Part shown: one piece after another, positions 1 to 9,313 of the stretch | How the letters are laid out: every line of letters begins with the position of its first letter | Numbering within the stretch: the first letter of the stretch is position 1 | DNA from: G963677185 sp963677185 | Lineage (GTDB): Bacteria; Bacillota; Syntrophomonadia; Syntrophomonadales; Syntrophomonadaceae | Assembly: GCA_963677185.1 (NCBI GenBank) | Contig: OY781889.1 | Coordinates: 1,364,001-1,428,000, forward strand | Direction of reading: 5' to 3' | Length of the DNA stretch: 64,000 nucleotides | The notes under the pieces: model-generated | Databases searched by the model: none | Told to the model about the DNA's origin: nothing | What the model saw: the letters and a program-made list of their open reading frames with translations, nothing else | Made by a program: the position numbers and the translations under genes

Positions 1-1
1 T

Positions 2-3000
2 TATGAATGTTTCGTCCAGCAGCAGCGATTTTGTACAGAGGCCGGGGACAGTAAAGGCCTGGGGCGCTCACGATATGACCAGGCCCGAGTCCTGGAGGGC
101 AAGAATCGTTGGGACGAAGCGGCGGAAATTTACAATGAAGTGGAAAGCCATTGCTGTAAGCACGGAGATCCTTTAGGTCGCAGCTTTGCCATTCACGGCC
201 AGGCAAGGTACTGCCAATACCGTGGTCAGTACCTGGAAGCCCTTGAAAAATTCCGAGAACAGGAACGTCTTTTGCGCAGCCTATCCGGCGAAGGGGAAAA
301 AGAGCTGTCGTTCTGCCTGGGAGATATGGCAGCACTTCTTAAGGAGCAGGGCGCTTACGAACAGTCTATGGAAATATTGAGGGAGCAAGAAACGTTGTGC
401 CGAAGAATCGGCTCCCGGACTGGATTAGCGAAAAGCCTGCGCCGCCAGCATGACCTGGCGATCAGTATGCATGACACGGTTCAGCAGATCGCATTAAAGA
501 AAAAGCTTGGAAAAGTGGAGCACCTTTCTAAAGAGAGCAGGTATGAACGGCAGCAGCAGGGAATGGGTAAAACCGGCAACAAGAAACAGAAAGACCGCAG
601 TACCGTAAATCACCTGGCCAGGCAATTAAAAAAGGCCGGTGAACACGAGAGGGCTATGCGCTTGCTGGACCAGGAGCTAGAGCTGTGCAGGCAGAACAGC
701 GCCTACAGCTCGCGATATTCCCAAGCCCTCGGTGGCAAAGCCGATCTGTTGTTGGAACAAGGCTTTCTGGAACAGGCCGAGCAGTTGCTGGATGAGCAGA
801 TGCCGCTCCTGATTGGGTCTGGAAATGACAAGGGCCTCAATTTTAACCACCGTTTGCGGGCTCTCATCCTGGAGCAGAGGGGGGATTTCAGCGCCGCTCT
901 TCAGGAGATTGATGAAGCAATTGTTATAGCGCAGCGCATCTGCCACGATCAGGCCCTGTCTCTGAATATGACCAACAAGATTCGTATTTGCCGCAAAATT
1001 GGAGATTATGAGCGAGCTCTGTCCTTATGCGAAATGGTGAGGCCGGTCAATAGCCGCATTTCCAGCTCCTCCTGGCCTGTCTACCTGTTGTCCGAAGAAA
1101 TCCAGTTGTATCGCGATCTGGGCTGGCTGGAAAAAGCCGGGCTCGCTAGCGAAGAACGCGACAAACTGCAAAATCAATTTAAGGCCAGACCCGGTTCCGG
1201 GATTGATCCTGAAGGAATAGGGAGTACGCGGGATTCCCTGGCCCAGCGCAAAGACCTGGAAACTACATTGATTCTTACCAAAGATCTGACCGAATACTAT
1301 CGCCAGGAAGGCAATGACGAGCAATACTATGACAGCCTGCTGAATCTCGCCCAACTCAAAGTCAGACAGCAGGCATGGGCGGATGCCCTGCAGAACCTGG
1401 AATCATGCCGCAGCTATTTTGCTGAAAAACTCGACAAGCGGGCTGAAGAACACTGCTTGCAGCTGATAGGCAGCGCTCGACTAAACAGCGGTCAGCCCGA
1501 TACCGCCCTGGCTGTCTTTCGGGATCTTGAAGAGATATCCCGGCGTTTCGGGGGGGGGAAGCTGATCCCGTTTGCTCTGGTAGGCCAGGGCAAAGCCATG
1601 GCTGCGCAGGGCAATCTAAGAGCCGCGTTAAACAAGTTAATTGCGGCAGAACAATTGTATCCCATGGTGAAGGCCAACGGCCCGATCCTGTCCAGCCTTG
1701 AATCCTTTAGTTTTGCCGAATTGACATCATCAGAACGCCAGACTATCAGCGATATTCTAAACGGTTGCCGAAATGATTCAGGGGGCTGGATGGATTGTCT
1801 GCAAAATATGGCCAGTCTGGCGGTTAAAATAAACTGGACCCTGGCCAACCATGCTTATGCTCAGCTTGAACTGGTTTCCCGGATCTCGGAGGACAAGCAT
1901 AATCTTGCCCGGAATATCGGCGGGAGGGCATTGGTGCTGAGAAATCTGGGGCAAAGCCAGGCCGCCTATGAACTGGCTCGCGAAGGAGTTGCCTTGTGCC
2001 GGGATATTGGGCCGGCAGCCTATGGCAGCCTGGTGGAATGCCTTGGGATTCTCACCACAAAGTTAAGGCTGGAGCGCAAATGGTCAGATGTTCTGGAGTT
2101 GACTCGTGAACAGATCCGGATCTTCAGGGCTATGGAAAGCGAGTCCCGGTCACCGGGGATCTTCACAAATAAGATTAATTACTGTCGGGCTGACGAGGGC
2201 AAGGCGCTAAACCAGCTTAATCACCTCGATGAGGCGGCGGCTATCTTCGATCAGCTCATTGCATGCTATTCCGAAGAGCAGAAAGACAACGAGTTATACT
2301 ATGTTTTAGGCTTGAAGGGCAAGCTGGAGGAGAAACGCCAGAACTACCAGGCAGCCGCTCAGGCTATCGAAATGCAGGAGAAACTTAACCTGAAAAATGG
2401 CAGGCTCAATGAGCTTTCCAACTGCCTGGGGCACCGGGCCACCCTTTTAAGCCGGATCGAGAACTGGGATGAGGCCCTGGAATTGGTCAAACGTCAGGAG
2501 AACCTGGCCGAGCAGCTTGATGACCTGTTAATAGCCAGCAAGGCGGTGAACAACAGGTGCAATATTTTGAAAGCCCAAGGCGATGAGCCTGAAGCCCTGG
2601 CTTGTTCGGAACGGCTGGTCGAGATGTCTCGCCGCCTGAATAATATTGATTATATGCGTTCCGCTCTGGAAAAACTGGCTTTCCATCTGCGCCGTGCAGC
2701 CCGCAACGACGAAGCATTAGCCGTTTATGATCAGCTTCTGGCCATGCAGATGGAAAGCGATCTTCCCAAACGATGCAGTTACCTGGGGCAAAAAGCCTAT
2801 GTCTTGAAGAAATCACGCCGTATCAATGATGCCCTGTCCGAGTATGCGGCTCTAGAGCAAATCGCCCGGCAAGGCCGTTTAAATCGGAGCATCATTGACG
2901 CCTGCACAGGACAGGCCGATGTATTTAGAATCAAGCGTGAATATCGAAACGGCCTGCGCAAGCTTCTGGCTGCCGAAAGCCAATTAATAGAGGGGACCGC

Positions 3001-3958
3001 CAAGCAGAAATGCCAGTTCTACTTGATGAAGTGCCAGATTCAAATAGAGCTGGAAGAGTTTGAAGGCGCCCTGGGAGCCAGCCGCAAAGCTCGCGAGGTA
3101 TGCCAAAAACTGAATAACAGATATTATCTGATCAAAGTGGCCGGCTATGAAGCCGAAATTTACCGCAAAATCGGGCAATTGGAGCAAGCGCTCACTTTGT
3201 ATAAGGAACAAGAGCAGCTGGCCAGCCAGGAGCCAGTGCACTGGCCGGACCTCATGCACACCGTCAGCGAACAGGGCAAGGTTTTCAAAGAAAAAAAGGA
3301 TTGGGATGGCGCAGTTAAGATTTTCAAAAGGTATCTCGATATGGCCGGGACGCACGGCAGTCAAATGGATACGGCGTATGGCCGGGGCAAGATATTGGAA
3401 ATATTCCTCGAAGCCGGTCAGTGGGATGAGGCAGCGGCCATTTTAGAAGAAATCGAGCATTCACTGTCTGGCCAGGATGATCTGCGCATTCAAGCTCATC
3501 TATGGCTGATCCGCTCCATATGGCACGAACATCATGCAGACCTGGAACAAGCCTGCCGGTGCCAGCGGGAAAGGTCGGTTTTGCTGCGGCAAATCTCTGA
3601 CCGCCATGCTCTGGCCGAATGTTTGACTGTTCAGGCCGGCCTGCTGAAACATCTTGGTCAGATTGACGAGTGCATGCTGATCTGGCAGGAGACAGCCAGT
3701 ATCTATGCAATCCTCGCTGATAAAGGCAAAGAGATCGCGGCGCTTGACTGCTGGGCTGGGATTCTGGAGGATAAGCAGCGCTATCAGGAATGTGTTGAAG
3801 CGCTTATTCACCAGGGCAGCCTTTATATGGATCTCGGAGATGCAAAGGGTTTGTCTGCCAATTATCTTCACTGCAGTGAACTGTATATCAAGATGGGAGA
3901 TGAAGAGGCCAGCCGGGCCATATTGAAGCGGAGAGAGGCGATTGATTCCGATTTTTAG
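2..3958 (+). CDS. Giant TPR-repeat protein (5' end outside window)
   Basis: The reading frame is open from the first bases of the window (codon at position 2) to the TAG at 3956-3958, so this is the C-terminal 1,318 residues of a larger protein. The 46 codons before the GTG at 140 read as normal TPR sequence (for example KNRWDEAAEIYNEVE), so that GTG is not the start. The whole visible part is alpha-helical repeats of about 35-40 residues with recurring patterns such as ALxLxxxQxxLxRxL and LGxKAxLLxxxGxxxEAL, typical of kinesin-light-chain/TPR_12 scaffolds. There is no membrane segment or catalytic motif in the visible part. TPR arrays usually serve protein-protein binding. In regulators of this size an NTPase, CHAT or kinase domain may lie upstream, but that cannot be seen here. 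The function is unknown. Confidence 0.85.
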   Translation, partial: YECFVQQQRFCTEAGDSKGLGRSRYDQARVLEGKNRWDEAAEIYNEVESHCCKHGDPLGRSFAIHGQARYCQYRGQYLEALEKFREQERLLRSLSGEGEKELSFCLGDMAALLKEQGAYEQSMEILREQETLCRRIGSRTGLAKSLRRQHDLAISMHDTVQQIALKKKLGKVEHLSKESRYERQQQGMGKTGNKKQKDRSTVNHLARQLKKAGEHERAMRLLDQELELCRQNSAYSSRYSQALGGKADLLLEQGFLEQAEQLLDEQMPLLIGSGNDKGLNFNHRLRALILEQRGDFSAALQEIDEAIVIAQRICHDQALSLNMTNKIRICRKIGDYERALSLCEMVRPVNSRISSSSWPVYLLSEEIQLYRDLGWLEKAGLASEERDKLQNQFKARPGSGIDPEGIGSTRDSLAQRKDLETTLILTKDLTEYYRQEGNDEQYYDSLLNLAQLKVRQQAWADALQNLESCRSYFAEKLDKRAEEHCLQLIGSARLNSGQPDTALAVFRDLEEISRRFGGGKLIPFALVGQGKAMAAQGNLRAALNKLIAAEQLYPMVKANGPILSSLESFSFAELTSSERQTISDILNGCRNDSGGWMDCLQNMASLAVKINWTLANHAYAQLELVSRISEDKHNLARNIGGRALVLRNLGQSQAAYELAREGVALCRDIGPAAYGSLVECLGILTTKLRLERKWSDVLELTREQIRIFRAMESESRSPGIFTNKINYCRADEGKALNQLNHLDEAAAIFDQLIACYSEEQKDNELYYVLGLKGKLEEKRQNYQAAAQAIEMQEKLNLKNGRLNELSNCLGHRATLLSRIENWDEALELVKRQENLAEQLDDLLIASKAVNNRCNILKAQGDEPEALACSERLVEMSRRLNNIDYMRSALEKLAFHLRRAARNDEALAVYDQLLAMQMESDLPKRCSYLGQKAYVLKKSRRINDALSEYAALEQIARQGRLNRSIIDACTGQADVFRIKREYRNGLRKLLAAESQLIEGTAKQKCQFYLMKCQIQIELEEFEGALGASRKAREVCQKLNNRYYLIKVAGYEAEIYRKIGQLEQALTLYKEQEQLASQEPVHWPDLMHTVSEQGKVFKEKKDWDGAVKIFKRYLDMAGTHGSQMDTAYGRGKILEIFLEAGQWDEAAAILEEIEHSLSGQDDLRIQAHLWLIRSIWHEHHADLEQACRCQRERSVLLRQISDRHALAECLTVQAGLLKHLGQIDECMLIWQETASIYAILADKGKEIAALDCWAGILEDKQRYQECVEALIHQGSLYMDLGDAKGLSANYLHCSELYIKMGDEEASRAILKRREAIDSDF

Positions 3959-3980
3959 CAATTGTCTGCCGTTATGAGAG

Positions 3981-4004
3981 CCTTAACATTGACAAATGTT
4001 AAGG
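3981..4004 (+). terminator. Hairpin after the TPR gene
   Basis: A perfect 10-bp stem (CCTTAACATT / AATGTTAAGG) with a 4-nt loop starts 22 bp after the TPR stop codon. There is no U-tract on either side, so it may be a weak terminator or an mRNA 3'-end stabiliser. Confidence 0.4.
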
Positions 4005-4073
4005 TAAAATCCTGCGAGGACATTCCTGCATATGATGAGTATGAGTGATTTTGAACGAAGGAGTTAATGGAAT

Positions 4074-4121
4074 ATGAAAGTATTATTAGTGAATTGCCAT
4101 AGCCGTCTTAGTAAAAATTAA
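4074..4121 (+). pseudogene. 15-codon orphan ORF, possible gene remnant
   Basis: A good ribosome site (GAAGGAG, 10 nt spacing) precedes an ATG that opens only MKVLLVNCHSRLSKN before a TAA. The first residues look like the beta-strand start common in B12-binding or radical-SAM proteins (MKVLLVN), and nothing recognisable follows. It could be the stump of a deleted gene or a fortuitous ORF. The rest of 3959-4180 shows nothing else. Confidence 0.25.
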
Positions 4122-4180
4122 CAGTCTATAGAGATTGGTTCAAAGAGCATTTCAAACCGATCTGACGTTCTTAATACGGA

Positions 4181-6055
4181 TCAAGGATCAATTTCTATCC
4201 CCACCAGCCGCATGAGATGATGGGCGTTAGAGGTTGTGCAGCGGCCTTCCCGCAGTTTGTAGTCGAAGCTTAACTGTCCTTCCAGGTATTGTTCTTCGAA
4301 ATGGCAATTAACAAATTTCCCGGGAAATTGGTCTGCTAACCCACACAGCTCAAAATCATGGGTGGAAATCATGCCGATGGCATCATGGGCTTGCAGGTTG
4401 TTCAGCACTGCCCGGGCTCCGGCGATTCGGTCCAATGAATTGGTGCCGCGAAACAGTTCATCGATCAAATAGAACAGACGATGATTGGTCCGGACCTGCT
4501 CAGTTATCCTGGAGATGCGCAGCAGTTCGGCGTAAAAGGTGGATATCCCGCTGGACAAATCATCCCGGATGACCATCGAGGTCATGACGTCCATGATTGA
4601 GCATCGGAATTGGCGGGCGCAAACAGCGCCGCCCGCATAAGCCAGCACCAGGTTAATACCGGCAGCGCGCAGCAGGGTGCTTTTACCAGACATGTTAGAT
4701 CCGGTAACAATCCGGGCTTCATGATCAAGCGCCAGATCGTTGCGAACGCATTTAGAAGGCGCAATCAGCGGGTGTCCCAGAGCTTCGGCCGTTAATAAAC
4801 CATATTCGGGGATCACTTCAGGCCAGCACCATTCAGATTCAAGCTCCCGGATAGGGTTGGCATAGTCTGAAGGTATAATTGCGTCCGGTTTCCTGTTCAC
4901 TTCCGGGTGAAGGCGCGCTGTAACCGCCACACTGGATAAGGCCTCGAACAGTGCGATGCTCTCCATCCAGCCTCGGATATCTTGCCCGTAGCGCTCTTTC
5001 CAGCTTTCTAAACGGAATGCGCAGTGATAATCCCAGAGCAGCAGAACATTAACAACGAAGTAAACGATCGGTTGATATCTCAGATTGATGGCGTCAGAAA
5101 TTTGATCCAGCCGTTTCATTATTTCAGATGCGGAACGGCCGCGGTTGAAAAGCCGGAGTCTGAGTTGCTTCAGCAGGGCGGTATTGAAGCTGGAGTTTTC
5201 GATAAGCAGAAATAATTCTATGTAAACCCCGGCGTTTGCTTTTATCAGGTAGGCATAGCCTAAAACCGGCTCTGTATAGCGCGTTCCCAGCCACACAATA
5301 ACAGCCTGGACGGCGAGGAGGCCGACCGGGATGTATCCGGAAAAATCCCAAGGGCCTGCAAAATAAGCCGTGATGCAGAGCAATGTGATTAATGGCAGAA
5401 GTGCCGCCAGAAATCTGAGCGCAGGTTTGCGGAACAGCGGCTCCTCTTTCTCCGCCATGGTCAGGAGATGCTGGGGATTGCCGGCGACAGCAGGATTAAT
5501 CAGGCTGCAGCATTCCAGATCTAAAGCAAAATCAGGGATCGCTGCCAGTTCTCGGACTGCATGCTGCCGTTTTTGAATGGTTTCGGGATGCATGTCAGGC
5601 TGTTCCAGTAATTCTCTCAGCCGTTGCTTCCCGGTATGGGTATGCGCCACTGACAACCACTGGTAAAGGGACCTGGGGCCGAATATGTCCAGATCGCCGG
5701 TATATTGGTGCTCAATAGATGCAAATTCCTGGCCGCAATCCGGGAACTCTGTCCAAGAACCATTGAGCCGGTCCAGGTAGCGGGCATTAACCTGAATCAT
5801 GCCCCGGCAGTAATCGACCTGGCGCTCAATCAGGTCGTGCCTTTTTAATACTGCCAGAAATAAAGCTAGAAATACGCCGCCGGATATCCACCCTGACCAG
5901 GGTTCCGACCACTTAAAAAAGGCCGCGGTAATGGCGATGCCGGCAATAAATACGATAAAACGCACGTTGCTGATAACATCGCTCCGCCGCTGGTGCCGGT
6001 TTTTTTCCTGTTCATGGTGCTTGCAGGATTCGGCAAATACTGTTTCAGAGCTCAT
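4181..6055 (-). CDS. Membrane-anchored MutS-family ATPase
   Basis: The 624-residue protein carries the MutS ATPase domain V in its C-terminal third: Walker A GSNMSGKST near residue 450, the ST/EAE region (DDLSSGISTFYAEL), Walker B-like LFYLIDELFRGTNS near 525, and a STHDFEL switch. The N-terminal mismatch-binding and connector domains of MutS are absent. Instead there are two hydrophobic segments around residues 30-70 and another pair near 215-260, so it is probably membrane bound. Members of this group (MutS-related, COG0249-type with N-terminal TM helices) have no established substrate. There is no Smr or KOW nuclease domain as in MutS2. A 24-codon ORF ends in an ATGA overlap with this start, which suggests translational coupling. 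A role in mismatch repair is unlikely. Confidence 0.8.
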   Translation of the reverse strand: MSSETVFAESCKHHEQEKNRHQRRSDVISNVRFIVFIAGIAITAAFFKWSEPWSGWISGGVFLALFLAVLKRHDLIERQVDYCRGMIQVNARYLDRLNGSWTEFPDCGQEFASIEHQYTGDLDIFGPRSLYQWLSVAHTHTGKQRLRELLEQPDMHPETIQKRQHAVRELAAIPDFALDLECCSLINPAVAGNPQHLLTMAEKEEPLFRKPALRFLAALLPLITLLCITAYFAGPWDFSGYIPVGLLAVQAVIVWLGTRYTEPVLGYAYLIKANAGVYIELFLLIENSSFNTALLKQLRLRLFNRGRSASEIMKRLDQISDAINLRYQPIVYFVVNVLLLWDYHCAFRLESWKERYGQDIRGWMESIALFEALSSVAVTARLHPEVNRKPDAIIPSDYANPIRELESEWCWPEVIPEYGLLTAEALGHPLIAPSKCVRNDLALDHEARIVTGSNMSGKSTLLRAAGINLVLAYAGGAVCARQFRCSIMDVMTSMVIRDDLSSGISTFYAELLRISRITEQVRTNHRLFYLIDELFRGTNSLDRIAGARAVLNNLQAHDAIGMISTHDFELCGLADQFPGKFVNCHFEEQYLEGQLSFDYKLREGRCTTSNAHHLMRLVGIEIDP

Positions 6056-6126
6056 CGGACCGCTTCCGCAACGTTATTCACGCCGAATAGCCTTTCCGGG
6101 ATTTCCTGCCACTCGTTGGTCAACAT
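6052..6126 (-). CDS. 24-aa ORF coupled to the MutS-like gene
   Basis: On the minus strand a GGAGG (6134-6138) sits 7 nt before an ATG that opens MLTNEWQEIPERLFGVNNVA and ends AEAVR, stopping in an ATGA overlap with the start of the MutS-like gene. The MutS-like start itself has no separate Shine-Dalgarno, so ribosomes probably arrive through this ORF. It could be a leader peptide, or a fragment of the original N-terminus put out of frame by a small indel. The sequence is not recognised. Confidence 0.45.
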   Translation of the reverse strand: MLTNEWQEIPERLFGVNNVAEAVR

Positions 6127-6618
6127 TCATTTTCCTCCGTTGGGTTGTTTACACCTGCTTTGCGCAGGTAGAATTACGATTCATAGCCAGTTCATTGCTT
6201 AATGGCGTGAAACCGCAGTGCCCAGAGCGCTCAGTACGTTTTGTATATGTGCTCGTGAGTATGTTGCCGGTTGCGTATAAGTATAACCGTCGGAGTTCTA
6301 TATTTCATTAAAACATTGACTGTGGTTAAAAATATATGAAAGCTGAATAAATCATAGCCGTTATGCTTATTCTATGCCTGGTAAGCGACTTCGAGCAGGT
6401 GCCTGGAAAATTCGTTCCAGTACTTTCGGGGGAGGGTAAAAACGCAGGCATCTGTTATCCTTTCTGTTGATATGCATGGGCAGCATACTGCAATAAGTGT
6501 AATATGCTGCCATAAATGGAAGGGGGCGTAGAGGAAATACGGTTTGGAAGCAGAAGTCATTACGGTCAGGATTGGGCCTGGCGCTTTTCCTAATAGCAAT
6601 TACCGGGCTGACATGGGA
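6127..6618. other. Intergenic, no gene seen
   Basis: This 490-bp stretch lies upstream of the MutS-like transcript and downstream of the HD-GYP gene. The left part is AT-rich and presumably holds the promoter for the leader ORF/MutS unit, although no clear -35/-10 pair stands out. Short open frames here have no ribosome sites and no recognisable sequence. Confidence 0.5.
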
Positions 6619-8166
6619 TTACTTTACCAGGGATAAAAATAGCCTGGCCAGTTCAGGATCGAATTGGAGGCCAGCCATTCTTTCTATTTCAGCTACGGCA
6701 GCATCGTGGCTCAAGGCACTTCTGTAGGGACGTGCGCTGGTCATGGCGTTGTATGCGTCGGCCAGGGCCAGAATGCGGGCTTCAAGCGGTATGTCCAGGC
6801 CGGCCAGGCCAGAAGGGTATCCCCGGCCATTCCACCATTCGTGATGGGTGAGGATCAAATCCGCCACCGGCATAAGCTCAGTCGACGAACGGGCAATGCG
6901 ATAGCCACTTTCTGGATGCTGCTCGATCTTCAGGCGTTCTTGATAAGTGAGGGGCTCCTTTTTAAGTAAAACTTCATCGGTAATCCCCACTTTGCCTATA
7001 TTGTGAAAGCGGGCTAGCATCTGGAGCGAAGCCTGCTGTGCCTCTGATAATTTAAGCGCCTCCGCCATTCGCCTTACAAGCTCCTGCAGGCGGGGGACAT
7101 TTCCATGGATATAAAAATCTCTGGTAAATAGAACATTCATAAGGGAGTGGCTCAAATCGTCATAGTAAGCTTTCCGATGCCACAACTTCTCCCGGTACAT
7201 GTTGTCATCGGCCTGTTTGTACAGCTCTTCTATAGTGGTCACAGCCGTATTGCCGAAGGCACTGCCCAGTGAAATACTGAGCGGGTAGATGCTGTTGGCT
7301 TTTAAAACCAGGCTGGCGTTGTCTCTGACCCTTTGCATTACATTATCAAGCTTCTCCTGGCCGTAGTCATATAGAATAGCCGCAAACTCATCACCGCCAA
7401 TCCGGGCGATAAATTCACTGGCCCGCAGAGAATCCTTAAATACCCGGGCCGCCTTGATAAGCATTTCATCGCCGACATCATGGCCCAGTGTGTCATTAAC
7501 TATCTTCAGCCCGTCAACATCCGCAACAATCAAGCCGATCCAGCGATGGGGCGGTTTGGCCAGATGGGCTGTCTCCAGCTGAAAATATGCTCGGTTATAC
7601 AGACCGGTCAGAGCGTCATGCATACTCATCATGCGCAACCGCTCTTCCATGCGCCGGCGGACGGTTACATTGCGGACGACTACAAACACGCCATCCAGAG
7701 TCGGCACCAGGCGTGCTTCAAAAAAATGCTCATCCTCTATGCGCCGGACTGAATACTCAATGATTTTCAGTTCATTCTTATTGACCACATCCTCCACTGC
7801 AGCCGCAAATGGCGAAGCCGACCCGTCCGGATGGATCACTTCAATATGGCGGCCCAGGAGCTGAGCCTCAGGAATATATAATTCAACGGTACTGCCAGCT
7901 TTCAATTCCCTTATTATGCCCCGGGAGTCCAGCAGCAAAAAAACATCTGGAAAAGCAATAATGGCCGCATTGAGCTGGGAGTTGATTTCCAGCATTTCCT
8001 CTGAACTTATCTCCAGGGCGCGTTCCAGCATTTTGCGGTCGGTATCGAATTCCTCATAAGCGCTGTTGACGCGTTCCAGGAAGGATTCCCATCCTGGAAA
8101 ACCGGGAAGACTGTCCCCGAAATGTTTATGCAACTGGCGTTTGAGCAGACTGTGCATTTGGTCCAT
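6619..8166 (-). CDS. PAS-GGDEF-HD-GYP protein with degenerate HD motif
   Basis: This 515-residue soluble protein has a helical N-terminus (1-60), a PAS domain (about 65-170), a GGDEF domain (about 175-330) and a C-terminal HD-GYP domain (about 345-510). The GGDEF signature RIGGDEF (255-261) is intact, so diguanylate cyclase activity is plausible. The usual RxxD inhibitory site upstream is RASE, so product inhibition may be absent. In the HD-GYP domain the GYP motif (HHEWWNGRGYP, 442-452) is intact, but the HD pair reads FHNIGK (H388-N389). The metal-binding aspartate is thus asparagine, and phosphodiesterase activity is doubtful. It lies one base behind the FIST protein gene, so the two probably form an operon in which the FIST protein supplies the signal. 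Confidence 0.9.
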   Translation of the reverse strand: MDQMHSLLKRQLHKHFGDSLPGFPGWESFLERVNSAYEEFDTDRKMLERALEISSEEMLEINSQLNAAIIAFPDVFLLLDSRGIIRELKAGSTVELYIPEAQLLGRHIEVIHPDGSASPFAAAVEDVVNKNELKIIEYSVRRIEDEHFFEARLVPTLDGVFVVVRNVTVRRRMEERLRMMSMHDALTGLYNRAYFQLETAHLAKPPHRWIGLIVADVDGLKIVNDTLGHDVGDEMLIKAARVFKDSLRASEFIARIGGDEFAAILYDYGQEKLDNVMQRVRDNASLVLKANSIYPLSISLGSAFGNTAVTTIEELYKQADDNMYREKLWHRKAYYDDLSHSLMNVLFTRDFYIHGNVPRLQELVRRMAEALKLSEAQQASLQMLARFHNIGKVGITDEVLLKKEPLTYQERLKIEQHPESGYRIARSSTELMPVADLILTHHEWWNGRGYPSGLAGLDIPLEARILALADAYNAMTSARPYRSALSHDAAVAEIERMAGLQFDPELARLFLSLVK

Positions 8167-8167
8167 A

Positions 8168-9313
8168 TTAATCCTCGTTTATAACCGTAATGGTCATAGT
8201 CTGATTGTGAAATTCTGGTTTGTTCCCGGGTTCAAAAGGTGAAAACTCACCATAGGAATAGAATCCGAGCAGCCGGATGCCAGATCCCAGCACCGCGCTG
8301 ACGGCTTCCAGTTCTTCTTCGGTTCTTTGTTTGAGTACGCTGCGCCGCCCGATGCAGCTCACCAGCAGAGCCAGCCGGTGAGCGTCCTTCTCTTCGGGTT
8401 CACTGCAGAGTTCGGCTGCTTGCACTGCGCTGTCAATCAGGCGATCAAGATTGGCTTTCATCAAACGGGCATAGGTTCCAGAGGGAACATCCCCGGCGAA
8501 AATCAGGCTCTGCTCTTTTTCATCCACGGCCAGAATGCTGCGAACCGGATCGTTAATGCCGGTCTGGCCAGCAATAGAAAGGGGGAAAGCCATAGCAGAA
8601 CCCGGCAATCCCTCCGCATACTCGCCCAGGTATCTTTTGTAAATTTCCAGGGCTGACTGGCCGTCCATTTCATATAGAGTGTTGCCTTCGGAACGGGTTA
8701 TCAGGCGCCGGGGGCCAAACGGATCGTAGCCTCCCCGGGAAGCCGATTTTACCCGGATGTAAGGGCCATAAAAGGCGATAGCGAAGATCGCAGGCAATTT
8801 CGAGGGAGAATCCCAGAAAACCAGAGTCTCGCCAAAGTCATTGCCATCGCCGGCCATTCCTCCCGAAATCGAAACCTCCGGAGGCAGGACTGAAAGCATG
8901 CCTTCTAGTAACTGGCTGCCATTGGTGTTCAACCCATCGGCAAATACCAGGACATGGGCCAGATCTTTTGGTTCAATGAGACTGGCCAGTTGCTGTCCGG
9001 ACTGCAAACTGTCCTGATGCGGTTTTAAAAGAATTTGAAAGCCTTTAATGCCGGTATGTTCAAATTCAACTGCTGCCAGGACAATTGAATCGTCATAAAT
9101 ATCAGTTCCACAAATTTCGCCGGCGGTTGAACTTCCGCAAACATGCGCTTCGGGATAGAAGTCCCGGATTTCTTGCAAAAGCTTTTCCTGCTGTAAACAA
9201 GTTCGCGCACCGAAGGCCAGCACCAGCTGCGGCCGCAAACCCTCTATAGCCGGACCCTGACTGGACCAGCCTTTTTTCTGTTCCCAGAGTTTCTTTTCAA
9301 TACGCAAAATCAT
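8168..9313 (-). CDS. FIST-domain sensory protein
   Basis: The 381-residue protein matches the FIST (F-box and intracellular signal transduction) family. An N-terminal part (about 35-225) contains LVLAFGARTCLQQEKLL, a CGSSTAGEI-type core and the glycine-rich SGGMAGDG segment. A FIST_C part (about 230-370) ends with GIRLLGFYSYGEFSP. FIST domains are thought to bind small ligands, perhaps amino acids, in signalling proteins. There is no signal peptide or membrane helix. The ATG at 9311-9313 is preferred; a GTG lies one codon upstream. A possible promoter is TTGCAA-17-TATCCT just upstream. The gene abuts the GGDEF/HD-GYP gene, suggesting a ligand sensor for cyclic-di-GMP output. Confidence 0.88.
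   Translation of the reverse strand: MILRIEKKLWEQKKGWSSQGPAIEGLRPQLVLAFGARTCLQQEKLLQEIRDFYPEAHVCGSSTAGEICGTDIYDDSIVLAAVEFEHTGIKGFQILLKPHQDSLQSGQQLASLIEPKDLAHVLVFADGLNTNGSQLLEGMLSVLPPEVSISGGMAGDGNDFGETLVFWDSPSKLPAIFAIAFYGPYIRVKSASRGGYDPFGPRRLITRSEGNTLYEMDGQSALEIYKRYLGEYAEGLPGSAMAFPLSIAGQTGINDPVRSILAVDEKEQSLIFAGDVPSGTYARLMKANLDRLIDSAVQAAELCSEPEEKDAHRLALLVSCIGRRSVLKQRTEEELEAVSAVLGSGIRLLGFYSYGEFSPFEPGNKPEFHNQTMTITVINED

Noticed and set aside
6372..6599. Open frame on the minus strand after the HD-GYP start region
   Set aside because: No ribosome site, no recognisable sequence, odd composition.
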